Positions 36,784 through 47,905 of a stretch of 64,000 nt of DNA are shown here, piece after piece. This DNA comes from Sisyra terminalis. Its lineage: Eukaryota > Arthropoda > Insecta > Neuroptera > Sisyridae. Location of the stretch: the NCBI GenBank assembly GCA_958496175.1, contig OY292275.1, positions 12,214,001-12,278,000 of the forward strand, in the 5' to 3' direction. A program made the translations under genes and the position numbers. The stretch's first letter is position 1; each line of letters opens with the position of its first letter. The notes under the pieces were generated by a model. That model saw nothing but the letters and a program-made list of their open reading frames with translations. It was not told the origin of the DNA and made no database searches.

Positions 36784-37610
36784 AAAGGGTCTAGCAGGAT
36801 CCACATGGTGAGTTGGCCCTCAAATAGGAACCTAAATTATAACAGTGACGATAATTTTTTTTTTATTTTTATTTTAATAAAAATTGAACACTAGTTGTTT
36901 TTTTTTTCTTCGGGATCAATTATTTTGATCTTGAAAGTAATCATCTTAAGAGTAAAACAAAAACAAAACAAAACAGAACAAAACAAAAAAACTAATAAAC
37001 AAATTTTTTTTTATGTTTCCTTAGATTTACAATTATGAAAATAATATATGTTTTGCTCCTATATGTGGCCTATTTCTTAATGAAGTTTTGTGGAAAAAAA
37101 GTTGGTTAAATACTGCGAAAAAAAATAAAACCGAGGTATACTATTAGGCATAAAACACATTTCATTTTTTTTCAAGGTGTTGCACCAACTATTTTTTCAT
37201 ACAATTTTTATGAATTATAGTACTCATGTAGAAGCATAAAAATATTTTTTTCGTAATTTTGATTTTCAGAGAACACATAAAAAAAATTATATCATTTGTT
37301 TTTTGGATTTTTTGTTGGATAATTTTTTTTCTAAACATTTGGAAAAAAAATATGGTATACTCTTTAAAATAATCTAAAGCCTTGCGTTGGTTTCACTTCT
37401 CTAGCTTAATTAGTTTTTGAGATATATAACTTTGAGAAATAGCCATGCGGGGGGACATTTTTGCCGAAATCTATCTCAAGGTCAAAGAGGAATTTGGTCG
37501 TGAAAAGTGTATAAAATGTGTTTGTATATCAAGCTGATATTTTAACATAAGTTTCGACATAGGTTCCTATTTGGGGGCCAACTCGGCATGTGGATCCTGC
37601 TAGATCCTTT
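36784..37610. mobile_element. 827-bp TIR DNA element (full copy of the fragment at 1-141)
   Basis: 50-bp terminal inverted repeats at 36784-36833 and 37561-37610, e.g. left TCTAGCAGGATCCACATGGT and right (reverse complement) TCTAGCAGGATCCACATGCC. The interior has no ORF but contains an AAAAC-rich tract near 36955-36990. A target-site duplication is not clear, so the superfamily is undetermined. Confidence 0.75.
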
Positions 37611-37735
37611 AGATCCAAGTTAATCCAAATTTGTTTTACAATCCAAAATTGAGCCTCAAATTAAGTAAAGTTAAGGTATATGTATATAAATAAATTATTG
37701 AATAATAGTGTATGTCCTATGACTCAATTCCTTCT

Positions 37736-37784
37736 TTATTACGACGCGTTTCAACAGTTTTAAGCTATTATCATCAGGTAATAA
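37736..37784 (-). ncRNA. Hammerhead-ribozyme-like motif, intact core
   Basis: Minus strand: TTATTAC, CTGATGA, one extra T, stem II AATAG/CTGTT with loop CTTAAAA, GAAA, CGCGTC, GTAATAA. Stem I is a perfect 7-bp helix (TTATTAC with GTAATAA). Stem III (CGCG) is too short to close alone, as in minimal PLE hammerheads thought to act as dimers. Same length and plan as 43956-44004, with compensatory changes in stem II. Confidence 0.75.
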
Positions 37785-39449
37785 TTATTTTGAATTATCA
37801 ATATCAATATCAATTATCAATATATATTAATATTCGTTAAAAATCATTAAACACTTCATCGCAAATAAATTCTCATTTAACAAACACTATCACTAAAACT
37901 TTTTAAAACGATAACCACCAAAAGAAAACTTTACCCCCAATTGTGTTTCATGTTTTAAATTTCAATAATAATGACTGTCATTTCTAATTAATGTTGCAAA
38001 TTATAACGCATAAATTATAAATTGTGTTTGTAGTTTGCACGTACCTCACATAATATAATTTACAATTCATTATTATTGGCCTCACAATTTATATGAAAGC
38101 GTTTCATTTTGACCAAACTTTATATAAAATAATTACTTTTTATAATTTATGTAACCATTCACTGTGAACATAATAAATAATTTTGATGTGCTTTGTTTTA
38201 TATTCAATTTCGAATAAAGCCACGGAAATAGCCGCCAATTAATAAATGTGCAGTTTAAAAATAAATCAATGCCAAAACAATTTTATTATAATATGAAAAA
38301 CATAGATTAAAAGTAAATATTAAGCAGATTTTTTCAGGATTTTTATGGGTAAATATTGGCTTATTCTGCTGTTTGAACTTAGCGAAAATCTTCCAAGACT
38401 AACTAATAAATATGTTCGTGCCAGATTTAAATAGGCACGTGTTTTATGGATATGCACGTGAACAATATGCTTTGCAAACAAAATTTATCAAAACATTATG
38501 AGCTTTATGCATATGCTGGAAAGTCGACACGAATATGTTTGTAGAAAACACTATGAAAGCCAACCCGTTTTCCCGGGGTCTTATATGCAAAGAAAACAGC
38601 GATCAAGTTATTATACAACTAAGTTGGAGAATTGCATTAAAATCAGACAAATAAATTCTGTTTTCAGCAACAAAGCTGCTCCATTTATTTGACGGAAAAT
38701 TTGAATAATTTACAGTGAAGTTTAACGAGCAAAGCGGGAAAGATATAACTTATCATTGTTTCCCGGACGAGAATGGGACGAAGTGAAAAGAAAAAGTTAT
38801 TGACCTAGGATAAAGGAATAGGTTGAAAATAGGGATGTTTTCTATTTTGTATGGAGAGGCTATTTATAAATTTTCCATTGAATGCTTTTACGCAATTATT
38901 AAGGGTTGTCCGGTGAGGCTTTTAAGTTGAAAATTTGAGGATAGGTGTTTTTTTTTTCGTTGGGATACCCAGTAATTACTTTTAGTACTTTCAAGAGGCA
39001 AGTTCAAGGTTTGACAGTAATAGGAAAGGTCATAGTGAGGAAATTTTGTTTTCTAAAAATGAATTGGTGAAAGTTTCTGTAAGTTACAAGTAAATAAGCT
39101 TGGCATAATTGACATTTTGAAAGTTGACTTTAAAAATTTGATCATTAAAAAGCATTTACTTTTAAACTTATTTGTACTTTTTGTTAAGTTTGTTAATGGA
39201 ATTAAGCTTTGTAAGCAAAAAAGAGTTAAAGAAACAAACTTATAAGGTTTTATTTCGGTCACATACAGAAACATCCTCAACCTTTTTTACTGAATAAAGT
39301 TTATGTGGTAAAAACAGTAAAGATAAAACGATAATTAACGCCTATAACTAAAAAATATTCGTATAAATTTAAGTAAAAAACAACTTAAATTTATCAGTTA
39401 ACAATTACAACTAAACAGTAAAAATAAAGAAACTAATATTATATCAATA
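37785..39449. other. AT-rich stretch, no gene recognised
   Basis: The ORFs at 38498-38692 (plus) and 39053-39280 (minus) have no recognisable domains. Confidence 0.4.
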
Positions 39450-40560
39450 TAATGATGTACTGGGACCTCTGTTGTATTTCCTTTACACAGCCGATATGCC
39501 AAATACAACAGATGCATTAGTGGCAACATTTGCTGATGACACAGCCATCGTAACCGCAGCAGATGAACCCAATGAAGCTTCGTTAAAGCTCCAAAATAAT
39601 CTGGACAAAGTAGAAAAATGGGTAAAAAAGTGGAAAATAAAAATAAACAACGCAAAATCTACACACATAATGTTTACACTGTGCAGAAATATATGTCCAC
39701 CGGCTACAATGCAAGGCACAGAACTACCGCAAAAGAGCACGGTAAAATATCTCGGAATGCACTTAGGTCAAAAACTTACATGGGCTGTGCAAATCAAAAA
39801 AACTCGAGAACATTTAAATAAAAAATACAAAAAAATGTACTAACTAATGGCATCTAATGCACCATTATCAACAGAAAACAAACTTCTTCTGTACAAGGTC
39901 ATCCTCAAGCCCATACGGACATATGGGATACAGTTATGGGGTACTGCATCCAACTCCAACATTGAAATCCTACAAAGATTTCAATCAGGACCCTACGACA
40001 AATAATTGGTGCTCCATGGTATGTAAACAATAAAAAAATACATGAAGATACAGAAATGCCATCTGTAAAGGAGGAAATTCAAAGGTTAAGTAAAAAATTC
40101 CTGACAAAACTAGACGATCATTCCAATAATCTCGCAATAAACTTATTGGACAACAGTGAGATGATTAGAAGGTTACAAAAATGGAATTTAATATATTTGC
40201 CTGATAGATTTTGTAACTAAACAAATATTCCTATTAATTCTTTATTGCCAAATTATTATTTCTTATTATATAGCTTTATTTTTATATATTACTTATATAT
40301 TAATGTTTCACATTATTTTTAGCATTGATATTGTTATTATAAACTATTCTTATTATTCTTATTGCTACTGTTGATTGTTTTTATGATTGTTGTTATTGTT
40401 ATAAGAATTACTATTACTGTTATTGTTGCTATTGATTGTTAAAAAACTTTGTACTTATACAGCACTAATCTACTGGTACTAGTGCTAACATGTGATTTTC
40501 TATGGATTGAATGCATTTATTGCAACCCTATGCAGATTATGCAATTTATTTAAAAAAAAA
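39450..40560 (+). pseudogene. Jockey-like LINE fragment (end of reverse transcriptase and 3' tail)
   Basis: The fragment begins inside the RT with GPLLYFLYTADMPNTTDAL and the catalytic box FADDTAIV (F in place of the usual Y). It continues with LDKVEKWVKKWKIKINNAKS, VKYLGMHLGQKLTWAVQIKK and, after a stop, LLLYKVILKPIRTYGIQLWG. After a frameshift comes APWYVNNKKIHEDTEMP, the Jockey-type C-terminal motif, ending near 40218. The 3' tail has TTG/TTA-rich sequence and an A-run at 40551-40559. The 5' truncation is at about 39450. It is a separate family from the minus-strand element at 18183-19690. Confidence 0.8.
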
Positions 40561-41245
40561 TATAACGATAGATTCACATTCATTTCTCTGAACTTAATTC
40601 CCCGTATGACCATTCTTACGATAGATCCCTTTTTTTAAATGACTTTTTCTGCTAAATCCGCAAAAAAAATAATAATAAAAAATATTGTAAGGTGGAGTGG
40701 AGTAAAACCGATTTACAAATTGCAAAGTTTTCTTTTATAACTGATGTATTTTCTATCTTTTGCACTAAAACCTCAAAATCTTAGTGTTTTTATTTACCGC
40801 ATGGTTTATTCATAAAGTTGAATTAATTTGGATTAAAAATGTCTTCCGAAACTTATGAATTTCTTAATAAACTACAAACAGTGCTGGTAGGATGGACTTA
40901 CCTCGGAACTGGAACAAAACCGCACCTACCTATTTAAAAATTATTAAATTCTAACATACTTCCTTATATTATCGAGCAAAAGTGGCACTATTATTAGTAA
41001 TAAATAACAAAAAATAAAAATAAAAAATCAATCACTGTCAAGACATCTTTCATACTCATATATTGTATTTTTTTTCGAATCTTTATCGCAGTTTCCACTA
41101 ACCTAGTTCATGCAATTAATACACTGGATCCACGCTTTTTTGCAAATACAATAGCGAAAATCGCATTTACAAATAAATTACCATCTTCTTTAGAAGAAGA
41201 ATAAGGAGTTTTTCTTTGATGTTCTATCTTATAGTTGGTATAACT

Positions 41246-41389
41246 CAAGATTTATAAAATACACAGGTGGCCTCATGCGCTACGTGACGTATCCAGAAGA
41301 AATTCATACATATCCTCAGACTGATTCAAATTTCAAAATTCTTCGTATTTTTTTTCTAATGGGGCAACCTGTGTAATTTATAAACCTTG
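41246..41389. mobile_element. 144-bp MITE with 9-bp target-site duplication (Mutator-like)
   Basis: Terminal inverted repeats CAAGATTTATAAAATACACA (left) and CAAGGTTTATAAATTACACA (right, reverse complement). Perfect 9-bp duplication GGTATAACT at 41237-41245 and 41390-41398. Nine-base duplications are typical of Mutator-like elements. A second copy is at 52636-52799. Confidence 0.85.
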
Positions 41390-41397
41390 GGTATAAC

Positions 41398-42055
41398 TAA
41401 CGTGACCATCATTTTTTTGCTTCAAAGCGGGACACCTGTAAATTTTAACACGAAAACTGGAAAACCATATTATAGTTTTGCGTAAAATCACAACACTAGA
41501 AATATAGTAAAGTTCCGTGCTTCTTTATTAGAATAAAAAAAGTATTTAAAAAATGATGCCAAAAAAACTTAGACAACATTGTAATAATAATTTAATAGTA
41601 GAGTAGGTAAATTATTCGACTGGTTTTCTATACTCTTCGGATCCACAAATTTGGTTTAAAGTATCCGGTTTGGTTTTTAAGTATGAATGGAACTGTTGAC
41701 ACGATTTGTTTATGTTACCCTTTGTTATAATAATAGCTTTTAACAATTAAGATAATAATATGTGAGGTATATTTATTGCCGATCTCCACAGTTGTGGCAG
41801 CGATAACTAGCTTAAATTTGTAGATACTTATTTTTGTATGATTTTTATCCATGTACTATAGGTTTATGGTCTATGGGCTTTACACTACGTATATGTTTAT
41901 GCATACGGTCTACGTATACAGTATTCCTGCAAAATGATTTTGCTTGTAATGAATTAATACCTATCACAGGTCAGTTTTTCTCAAAGCGGGACATTTTTAG
42001 GTTCTTCGGGGACAGCGGGACACAAAGCCCGAAAGCGGGACGTATGGTCACTTTA
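41398..42055. mobile_element. hAT-like non-autonomous element
   Basis: TIRs TAACGTGACCAT / TAAAGTGACCAT, with subterminal AGCGGGACAC and GCGGGACGT motifs at both ends. Flanking 8-mers GGTATAAC (41390-41397) and GATATAAC (42056-42063) differ at one base, fitting an aged hAT duplication. The ORF at 41834-42082 is not a transposase. Confidence 0.6.
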
Positions 42056-42136
42056 GATATAACGCAACGTATATTCGGATAAATAAGGGCCTAGGGCAGA
42101 TTTGCCCCGTGTACGGATTTACCCCACTGCACCTTA

Positions 42137-43955
42137 TGTAATACTCTATATGATTTAACTGGTATTTAGATAGAAAAATAAATAACGACCTATGAGTTAC
42201 TAATTTTTTTATGCGCTTTATTATAAGTACAACTATATCAAGTATTTCCCTAAAATTAAATCAAATATCAAGTACAAACTTTTAAATTGAAATAGAAGAT
42301 ACTAAATCAATTCTTTGAATAAAAACAAATATACTTTATTGCACTGTGAGAGGTTATGGAAGTAAATCCTATGATAATTTAGAAATAATTTTGTTTGCTA
42401 TACCTTAAATTAGTCGCAATTTTTTTTCAAAAAAAATTTGTTTGGAAACAAAGAAACAATTGTTTCCTTCTTTCGAAATTGATCCTTGAATTTCGTTTTT
42501 TATGAGAACAATCTAAACAAAACGTAGTCAAATTCTCAGCATTAGTGCTTGAATTATAATTATTTGACCACATTTAATTCAGCAAATATCAAGTTTCAAG
42601 AATTTTTCTGCGTCAAAAATATTATGCTGAGCTGGATTTGATTCAACTCAGTTGAAAATTTCGTATTGAGAAACTAAAAATAAATAAAAGTAGTAATTGT
42701 TGTTAGTGTAATAGTATTTGTACACAATGCGTAGCCATTTAGTCACAATACGTAGCCATGTTTTTTAAGTCCCACCTACTAGTCCGTTCTCAATTGAGCA
42801 ATTTTTTTTATATTTTAGTATTGATTTAAGTTAAATACTCTCATAAAAATAACATTTACATGAAACGGTATTTTTATATTCAAAACCTTTGAAATAATCA
42901 GATAAACTACACTAAATTCATTTCATTTCAAAATACATGCTGGATGAATTGATATTAATAAATACTATAATTAATTGTCTATGCCATACCATTGCTATTC
43001 TCTTCTCTTGCTCATCTCTTTCGATAATTTAATTTGGAGTGTAATATGTTGGAAACATATTCATGTCCATATGAATAATCCAGTGAGCAATAAATTTTGC
43101 GGTGAAAATAAATTCACCACGTTCTAAACATACCAATGGATTTCGCTATTATTTCAGCGCTATTTGTAGCTATATAACTCTGATATGTGTCTACCTATAC
43201 CATTTTAGTGGATCGTATAACGGCAAAACGTTGTTTTACGATTAGATTGTGATTTGTGTGATATAATAAAGATGTCGTTATTTATTGCAATGCGAACATT
43301 AAATGGCTTGATCCACGCGGTGTGGTGGTGCAATATGAGCTTTTAGAACGTACGAAAGCTTGATGTGGCGTAAAAACGCCGGATTGGACTTGGAAGAAGA
43401 CATTGGAGTATGAGGGCTGAAGATGCATGCATTTATTTATGTTTGAAGTCTTGTAAGTATGCAAGCGCAAGCTCAGGTGGAAGTGCAGTTTGTAAAGTTG
43501 GAAACTTGTTGAAAAGTATGCGAGTTGGATTTGAATGAAAGCTGCAAAAAGCCTTAGTGACAAGTTTTTGCCGTTAAGTCTTTTATCTATTCGAAGCATC
43601 GCGCTGATGTGCTTTCGTGCTTTATTTTTGAGTTATAGTTGTACAGTTTTGTTTTAGTGTCTCAAATCCTGGTCGATTTAAATTCATCGGAAACAATTTT
43701 TAGGGAGTGAAAATAAGCTTTTATGTTTTAAAGCTTTTTTTAATGGACAGAACAAATAATTAAATATTTTCTAAATCAATTCTTCAACTTATATTTAACA
43801 AAATGAATCTATTTTTAAAACCATATAATTTTCGTATTTACATACTTTTGCATACTTGTATTTTTGGTCTTAAAACAAATTTACTTCAAAAAAATTTTAA
43901 ATTTTTAAAAAATAATTCAAAAAAAAAAAATTGACAAAATAATTATTATTCTGTA
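42137..43955. other. Unassigned stretch with a GC-elevated block at 43000-43620
   Basis: Mostly AT-rich. Between about 43000 and 43620 the GC content rises and an AATAAAG occurs near 43266. A 105-aa minus-strand frame (43282-43599) has no recognisable domain. The block could be a solo LTR (it holds TGTTGGAAACATATTC near 43047) or a fragment of another element, but no second copy is in the window. Confidence 0.3.
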
Positions 43956-44004
43956 TTATTACCTGATGATGACAGCCAAAAACTGTCGAAACGCGTCGTA
44001 ATAA
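43956..44004 (+). ncRNA. Hammerhead-ribozyme-like motif, intact core
   Basis: TTATTAC (43956-43962), CTGATGA (43963-43969), extra T, stem II GACAG/CTGTC with loop CCAAAAA, GAAA (43988-43991), CGCGTC, GTAATAA (43998-44004). Stem I is a perfect 7-bp helix, and predicted cleavage is after 43997. Relative to 37736-37784, stem II changes G-C to A-U at the first pair and C-G to U-G at the third, so pairing is kept. The extra T before stem II is shared. Confidence 0.8.
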
Positions 44005-44219
44005 AGAAATTTAATTGAATCTCAAAGACTTATATATATTATTATCCATAAATTTACTTCAATCTTTTATAATAGTATTGCAAAACGAATCTTTGTTTCC
44101 TTGATTTCAAATTTTACTCAAAGGTTTCTTAAATGAATCTAGAGTCTCATATGGTTCACTTCCTTAAGTGATTGATTTGAATTAATTTTTTTGTCGAAAA
44201 AATGAAATGAAAAGCAAAG

Positions 44220-44906
44220 CAAAGCCGTAACGTGGATTTTGTGGGCCCTGGGCAAGACCTTCAAATTGGGCCCCCCTCAATAAAAAAAATTGAGAAAAAA
44301 CTTACCATGGTTATAGTTCCTGTTTTTTCGCATTCTCCAACTAAATTTGTTATTTCATTTTGAATTTTTGGGGAAAAATAAGGAACTGTACCCATTTTAT
44401 GAGTCTCAATGTGATTTTTTTAGCTATTTAGCTATTTTTTAGTAACTCCGCGATTTTTCTTAACAATTTAACAGCAAAAGAACCCTTCACTTTGAAAGTC
44501 GACGTCTTTCTAATATTTTTTTTTCAATATTTCAGGAGACAAAACATGAGCCCTGTCAGCTTTTTATTTATTGGGTGCTATTTAAAACTGCACACTTTTT
44601 TTTTTTAAGGTAAGGTCTGTAAGCAATAAAACGAATAGTGTGTCAAGTACGTGCAATAGAATATTAAGTATTAAGAATTAAATAAATATGTTTGTTTAAA
44701 TGAAAAATCTAATAGCATATTCTGGGCCTTTTTGGGCCCCGTCTATCTGAGCCACCGGTGTTACTTGTATATGTGATTTGGAATATTCATTAAAATACGA
44801 ATGAAAATAATTGAGATAATTTTTATCGGGGTCTTCTTGGGCCCATCCGAAGCCTCCCTGGGCCCTGGGCAAGTGCCTCTATTGCCCCTGCCTAGTTACG
44901 GCCCTG
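44220..44906. mobile_element. hAT-like non-autonomous element
   Basis: The right terminus (reverse complement CAGGGCCGTAACTAGGC) is the common hAT end. The left terminus CAAAGCCGTAACGTGG is a decayed match, and GGGCCCTGGGCAAG occurs just inside both ends in inverted orientation. The interior is AT-rich with no transposase. No 8-bp duplication is visible. Confidence 0.65.
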
Positions 44907-45073
44907 CCTATAAGTGTATGCTTTTAAAAATGATCCTCATTGATAAATAATATTTTTGATTTTCTTATAATTTGAAAATTAATTGACAATTGAAACGGTT
45001 TATGGTGCGGTATCTTTTCCATCAATCCAAGCGGTATCTTTTATAAATGAAACAATACATCTTTCAAATAGAA

Positions 45074-45130
45074 CAGCGGTTCCTAACCTTTTTCAGCCGC
45101 GGACCCCCAAGGAAATCAAGCAAAATGCCA
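45074..45130 (+). mobile_element. hAT-type terminus, solitary end
   Basis: CAGCGGTTCCTAACCTTTTT followed by GCGGACCCCC is a typical hAT end (compare CAGTGGTTCTCAACC...GCGGACCCC). The other end was not found, so this is a truncated element. Confidence 0.5.
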
Positions 45131-45140
45131 AGGACAAACT

Positions 45141-45385
45141 TGCACAGCATGTACGGATGGACGTATATTTTCGATTGACATCGTAAAAAATTTTTTTTTA
45201 ATTTTGACGATTTTCGTGAAAAATCAACGATGGTTAACCCACGGTTTTTTTTTTGTCGAAAATCCTTTTTGTTTCGAAATCGAAGTAGATTGTGATGTTA
45301 TCGTTTAATATATTGTTTCAAACCCGAAACTGTATTTGGTATGAAAATCATCCCTTATTTAACGATGCTACATGCGATTGAAGTT
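45141..45385 (+). repeat. Tandem duplication, unit 1
   Basis: Begins TGCACAGCATGTACGGATGG and ends GATTGAAGTT. The unit recurs at 45463-45713 with matching blocks such as GTTTCGAAATCGAAGTAGAT. It is non-coding and immediately follows the hAT end. Confidence 0.8.
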
Positions 45386-45462
45386 TGGATAGTTTGATGA
45401 TTTCTTCTGCCACTTTGATGGTGGATTTCATCCCTTAAACGTGGTTTGTTTTCGGAAAAATT

Positions 45463-45713
45463 TGCACAGCATGGACAGATGGACTTATATTTTCGATTAG
45501 TATCCTAAAAACCGAATCGAAAATTTGACGATTTCCGTGAAAAATCAACAATAATTGATAGTTGAAACTCACGGTTTTTTTTGACGAAAATTATTTTTGT
45601 TTCGAAATCGAAGTAGATTGTTATATTATCGTTTAATACATTGTTACGAACCGGAAACTACCTTTGGTTTGAAAAGCATCCTTTATTTAATGATGTTACA
45701 TCCGATTGAAGTT
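45463..45713 (+). repeat. Tandem duplication, unit 2
   Basis: Second unit, offset about 325 bp from unit 1. The ORF at 45597-45830 overlaps it and has no recognisable domain. Confidence 0.8.
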
Positions 45714-47829
45714 CATTATTTTTTTTCGAGAATTCGAATCTTAGCAAGTTACCCAAAAATTGATAACTACACAATAATAAATTGTTACTGTATCGGAGAA
45801 TATTGCATTGTGATGATTATTTTTCCGTAAATATCAATAATAATAATAGCTTTTTATTGTTTTTATTTTACTAGTTACGTTGAATTCTATCTTAAACATT
45901 AAATTACCTTTTATTTTCAAAGATTAGTCTATTTTTTTAAGTCCAACCTAATGGTAATAAACGTATTGATTTTTTCTACCAAACTTTAAAAGAGCCACTT
46001 TATATTATACTGTTTTGATCATAAAAAAGCAGAGCAGACCAAGTAAATTACCTTATTTTTCAAGACGTAGCAAACAAAAATTTAATTAGTGGTTTTAAGG
46101 CTTTGAAAGCCTTTTGAATAAAAAGAGAAAAATATTTTCAATCTCATTGTCAGTATTTATTGTTAATGTAAATCCAAATGTTCTATTACAGAGAAAAAAT
46201 GGGTTCCTTTAACGAAGTTTTTTAGCATTAAAAAAGCATTTTCCTAACCCATTGACATTAATTGTACTTTGAAAAAGTACACTTGCAATTTATTGTATCC
46301 GTTCCCCTGAAAAGCCTAGATTTGCCCTTGTGTTTGGTGCGAGGGTGGTCGCGAAATCCAATTTTATAACTCGCATATTTCTCCATTCACTTCAAACAAA
46401 CTCAATTAAGATTGTGTGAATAATTTTGTTTAAAAAATAAAAATAAAACAAAAATCTACCGGTTTTTACTCTACCATCTACTCGATGAGAATTTTTTGCG
46501 GTGGTAATATTTTACTTTAAAAACGTCATATAATTTCTCGAATTTAAATTAAACTTTTTTCTCAGACTCATACTGTTTATGTCTCGAAAAGATGTATCTA
46601 GGTGGTAGATATGTTTTGCCCTAAGAAAAAAAGTATGAAAACATTTGAAATGTTTTTCAATTTCTTTGAAATAGACGAGAAAACGTAAACGTTGTTTTTT
46701 CAACTAAGTTTTTAATTAGATCATTATCTCACGTCTATAAGTTCATAGTGCACATTTAAATTTGAATTTTTCATAATGAAGTTGTGTTGTAAAAGTAATC
46801 AGATTTTTTAATTAAGGAGAAAAGTTTTTGTTTCAATTGGTTAAAACAATCTATTCTTAATAAGATAATAAAGCTACGCTTTAATTGAATATTTTGTTGA
46901 AGGTTGAATGTTTTTGCTTAATGTAACTTCAGTATAGAACTTGAAAACAATATATAGCTATAATTGCCAAACTTATCCCCGAATCCCATTCTTTGAGTGA
47001 CCAATTTCTCGAATGATTTTTTCCTCGAAAACCATTATTTCTCTTCTTTTTTTGTTGTGAACTTCAATACATTATACAAAAATAAAAGATAAGAAATTCT
47101 AAGAAAAGAATAGAAGCTGATATTCATCGAAATGATTGAGAGTACATTTTGTAATTTAGAAGAATAAACATTGAGTTTGTAAAGGTATTCCAACCTCAGC
47201 TTTGAAAATGTTCATACCTGAGCTACCTATGCCTCCAATTACTGAAAAATAAATATCTGGGGAAAAGTTTTTCCGAGAATAAGTCATTTAAGGAATTTGA
47301 TTCAAAATTATAGCCTGAAGTTGGTTCAAGAGTTCCATGCGGGGCTTTATTATTTATATTGTGGCTAAATCTGACTATCTAAGCTAAAATGGGATCATTA
47401 CCGAATGTAACGTATTTGATAATGATCCAAGGAAAATTTTTCATAAATGAAACAATACAATTTTAAAACAGAAAAACGTTTTCATTCTGAAATTAAAAAT
47501 GATATAACAATAAAGTAATAACAAAACTTTTTATTGCGCTATTCAATGTTTTAATTATATGTATATTAATAAAATTTATAGAAAAAATACCAGACATAAT
47601 GTCTGTATTGTAACACCTTTTGATAAAATAAATTTATTAAAATTTTAAGAAAAACGACCTTAAAGACATGAGAAACCCAGCACTTAATAAATAAACCAAT
47701 AAAAAAAATCTACCATTCAATGGCAACACCAACAATTAATGACACTCACAATTAATAAAATTTCTTAACAATGGCTTTAATTTTATCAGTTTCCTTTTTC
47801 CCATGTTTATTTTCCTGTTTCTTCGTCTT
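45714..47829. other. AT-rich stretch, no gene recognised
   Basis: The minus-strand ORF at 46512-46703 has no domain. No repeat copy was recognised. Confidence 0.4.
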
Positions 47830-47905
47830 CCTTTCCCTCCCCCCACTTACCCTCGTTGGACCGAGGACTCAAACCCTAGTAAGTAGTCTAAGGTAGTAGT
47901 CTAAT
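47830..47905 (-). mobile_element. Possible tRNA-derived SINE head
   Basis: On the minus strand the block ACTAGGGTTTGAGTCCTCGG contains a good B box (GGTTTGAGTCC). An A box is not clean, and the arms do not fold into a full tRNA. The purine-rich stretch following it (GGGGGGAGGGAAAGG) is unusual for this window. Confidence 0.35.

Larger units (their letters stand above)
40690..42134. mobile_element. TA-flanked TIR DNA element, host of two nested elements
   Basis: Left terminus AGGTGGAGTGGAGTAAAACC and right terminus (reverse complement) AGGTGCAGTGGGGTAAATCC are flanked by TA (40688-40689, 42135-42136). No transposase ORF is seen. It contains the 9-bp-TSD MITE and a hAT element, which account for more than half of its length. 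Confidence 0.6.

Noticed and set aside
39398..39740. Minus-strand ORFs rich in Leu, Ser and Ala
   Set aside because: They are antisense to the LINE reverse transcriptase fragment, which has clear motifs on the plus strand.
43282..43599. 105-aa minus-strand ORF as a real gene
   Set aside because: No domain, signal or splice context; the frame is open mainly because the block is GC-elevated.
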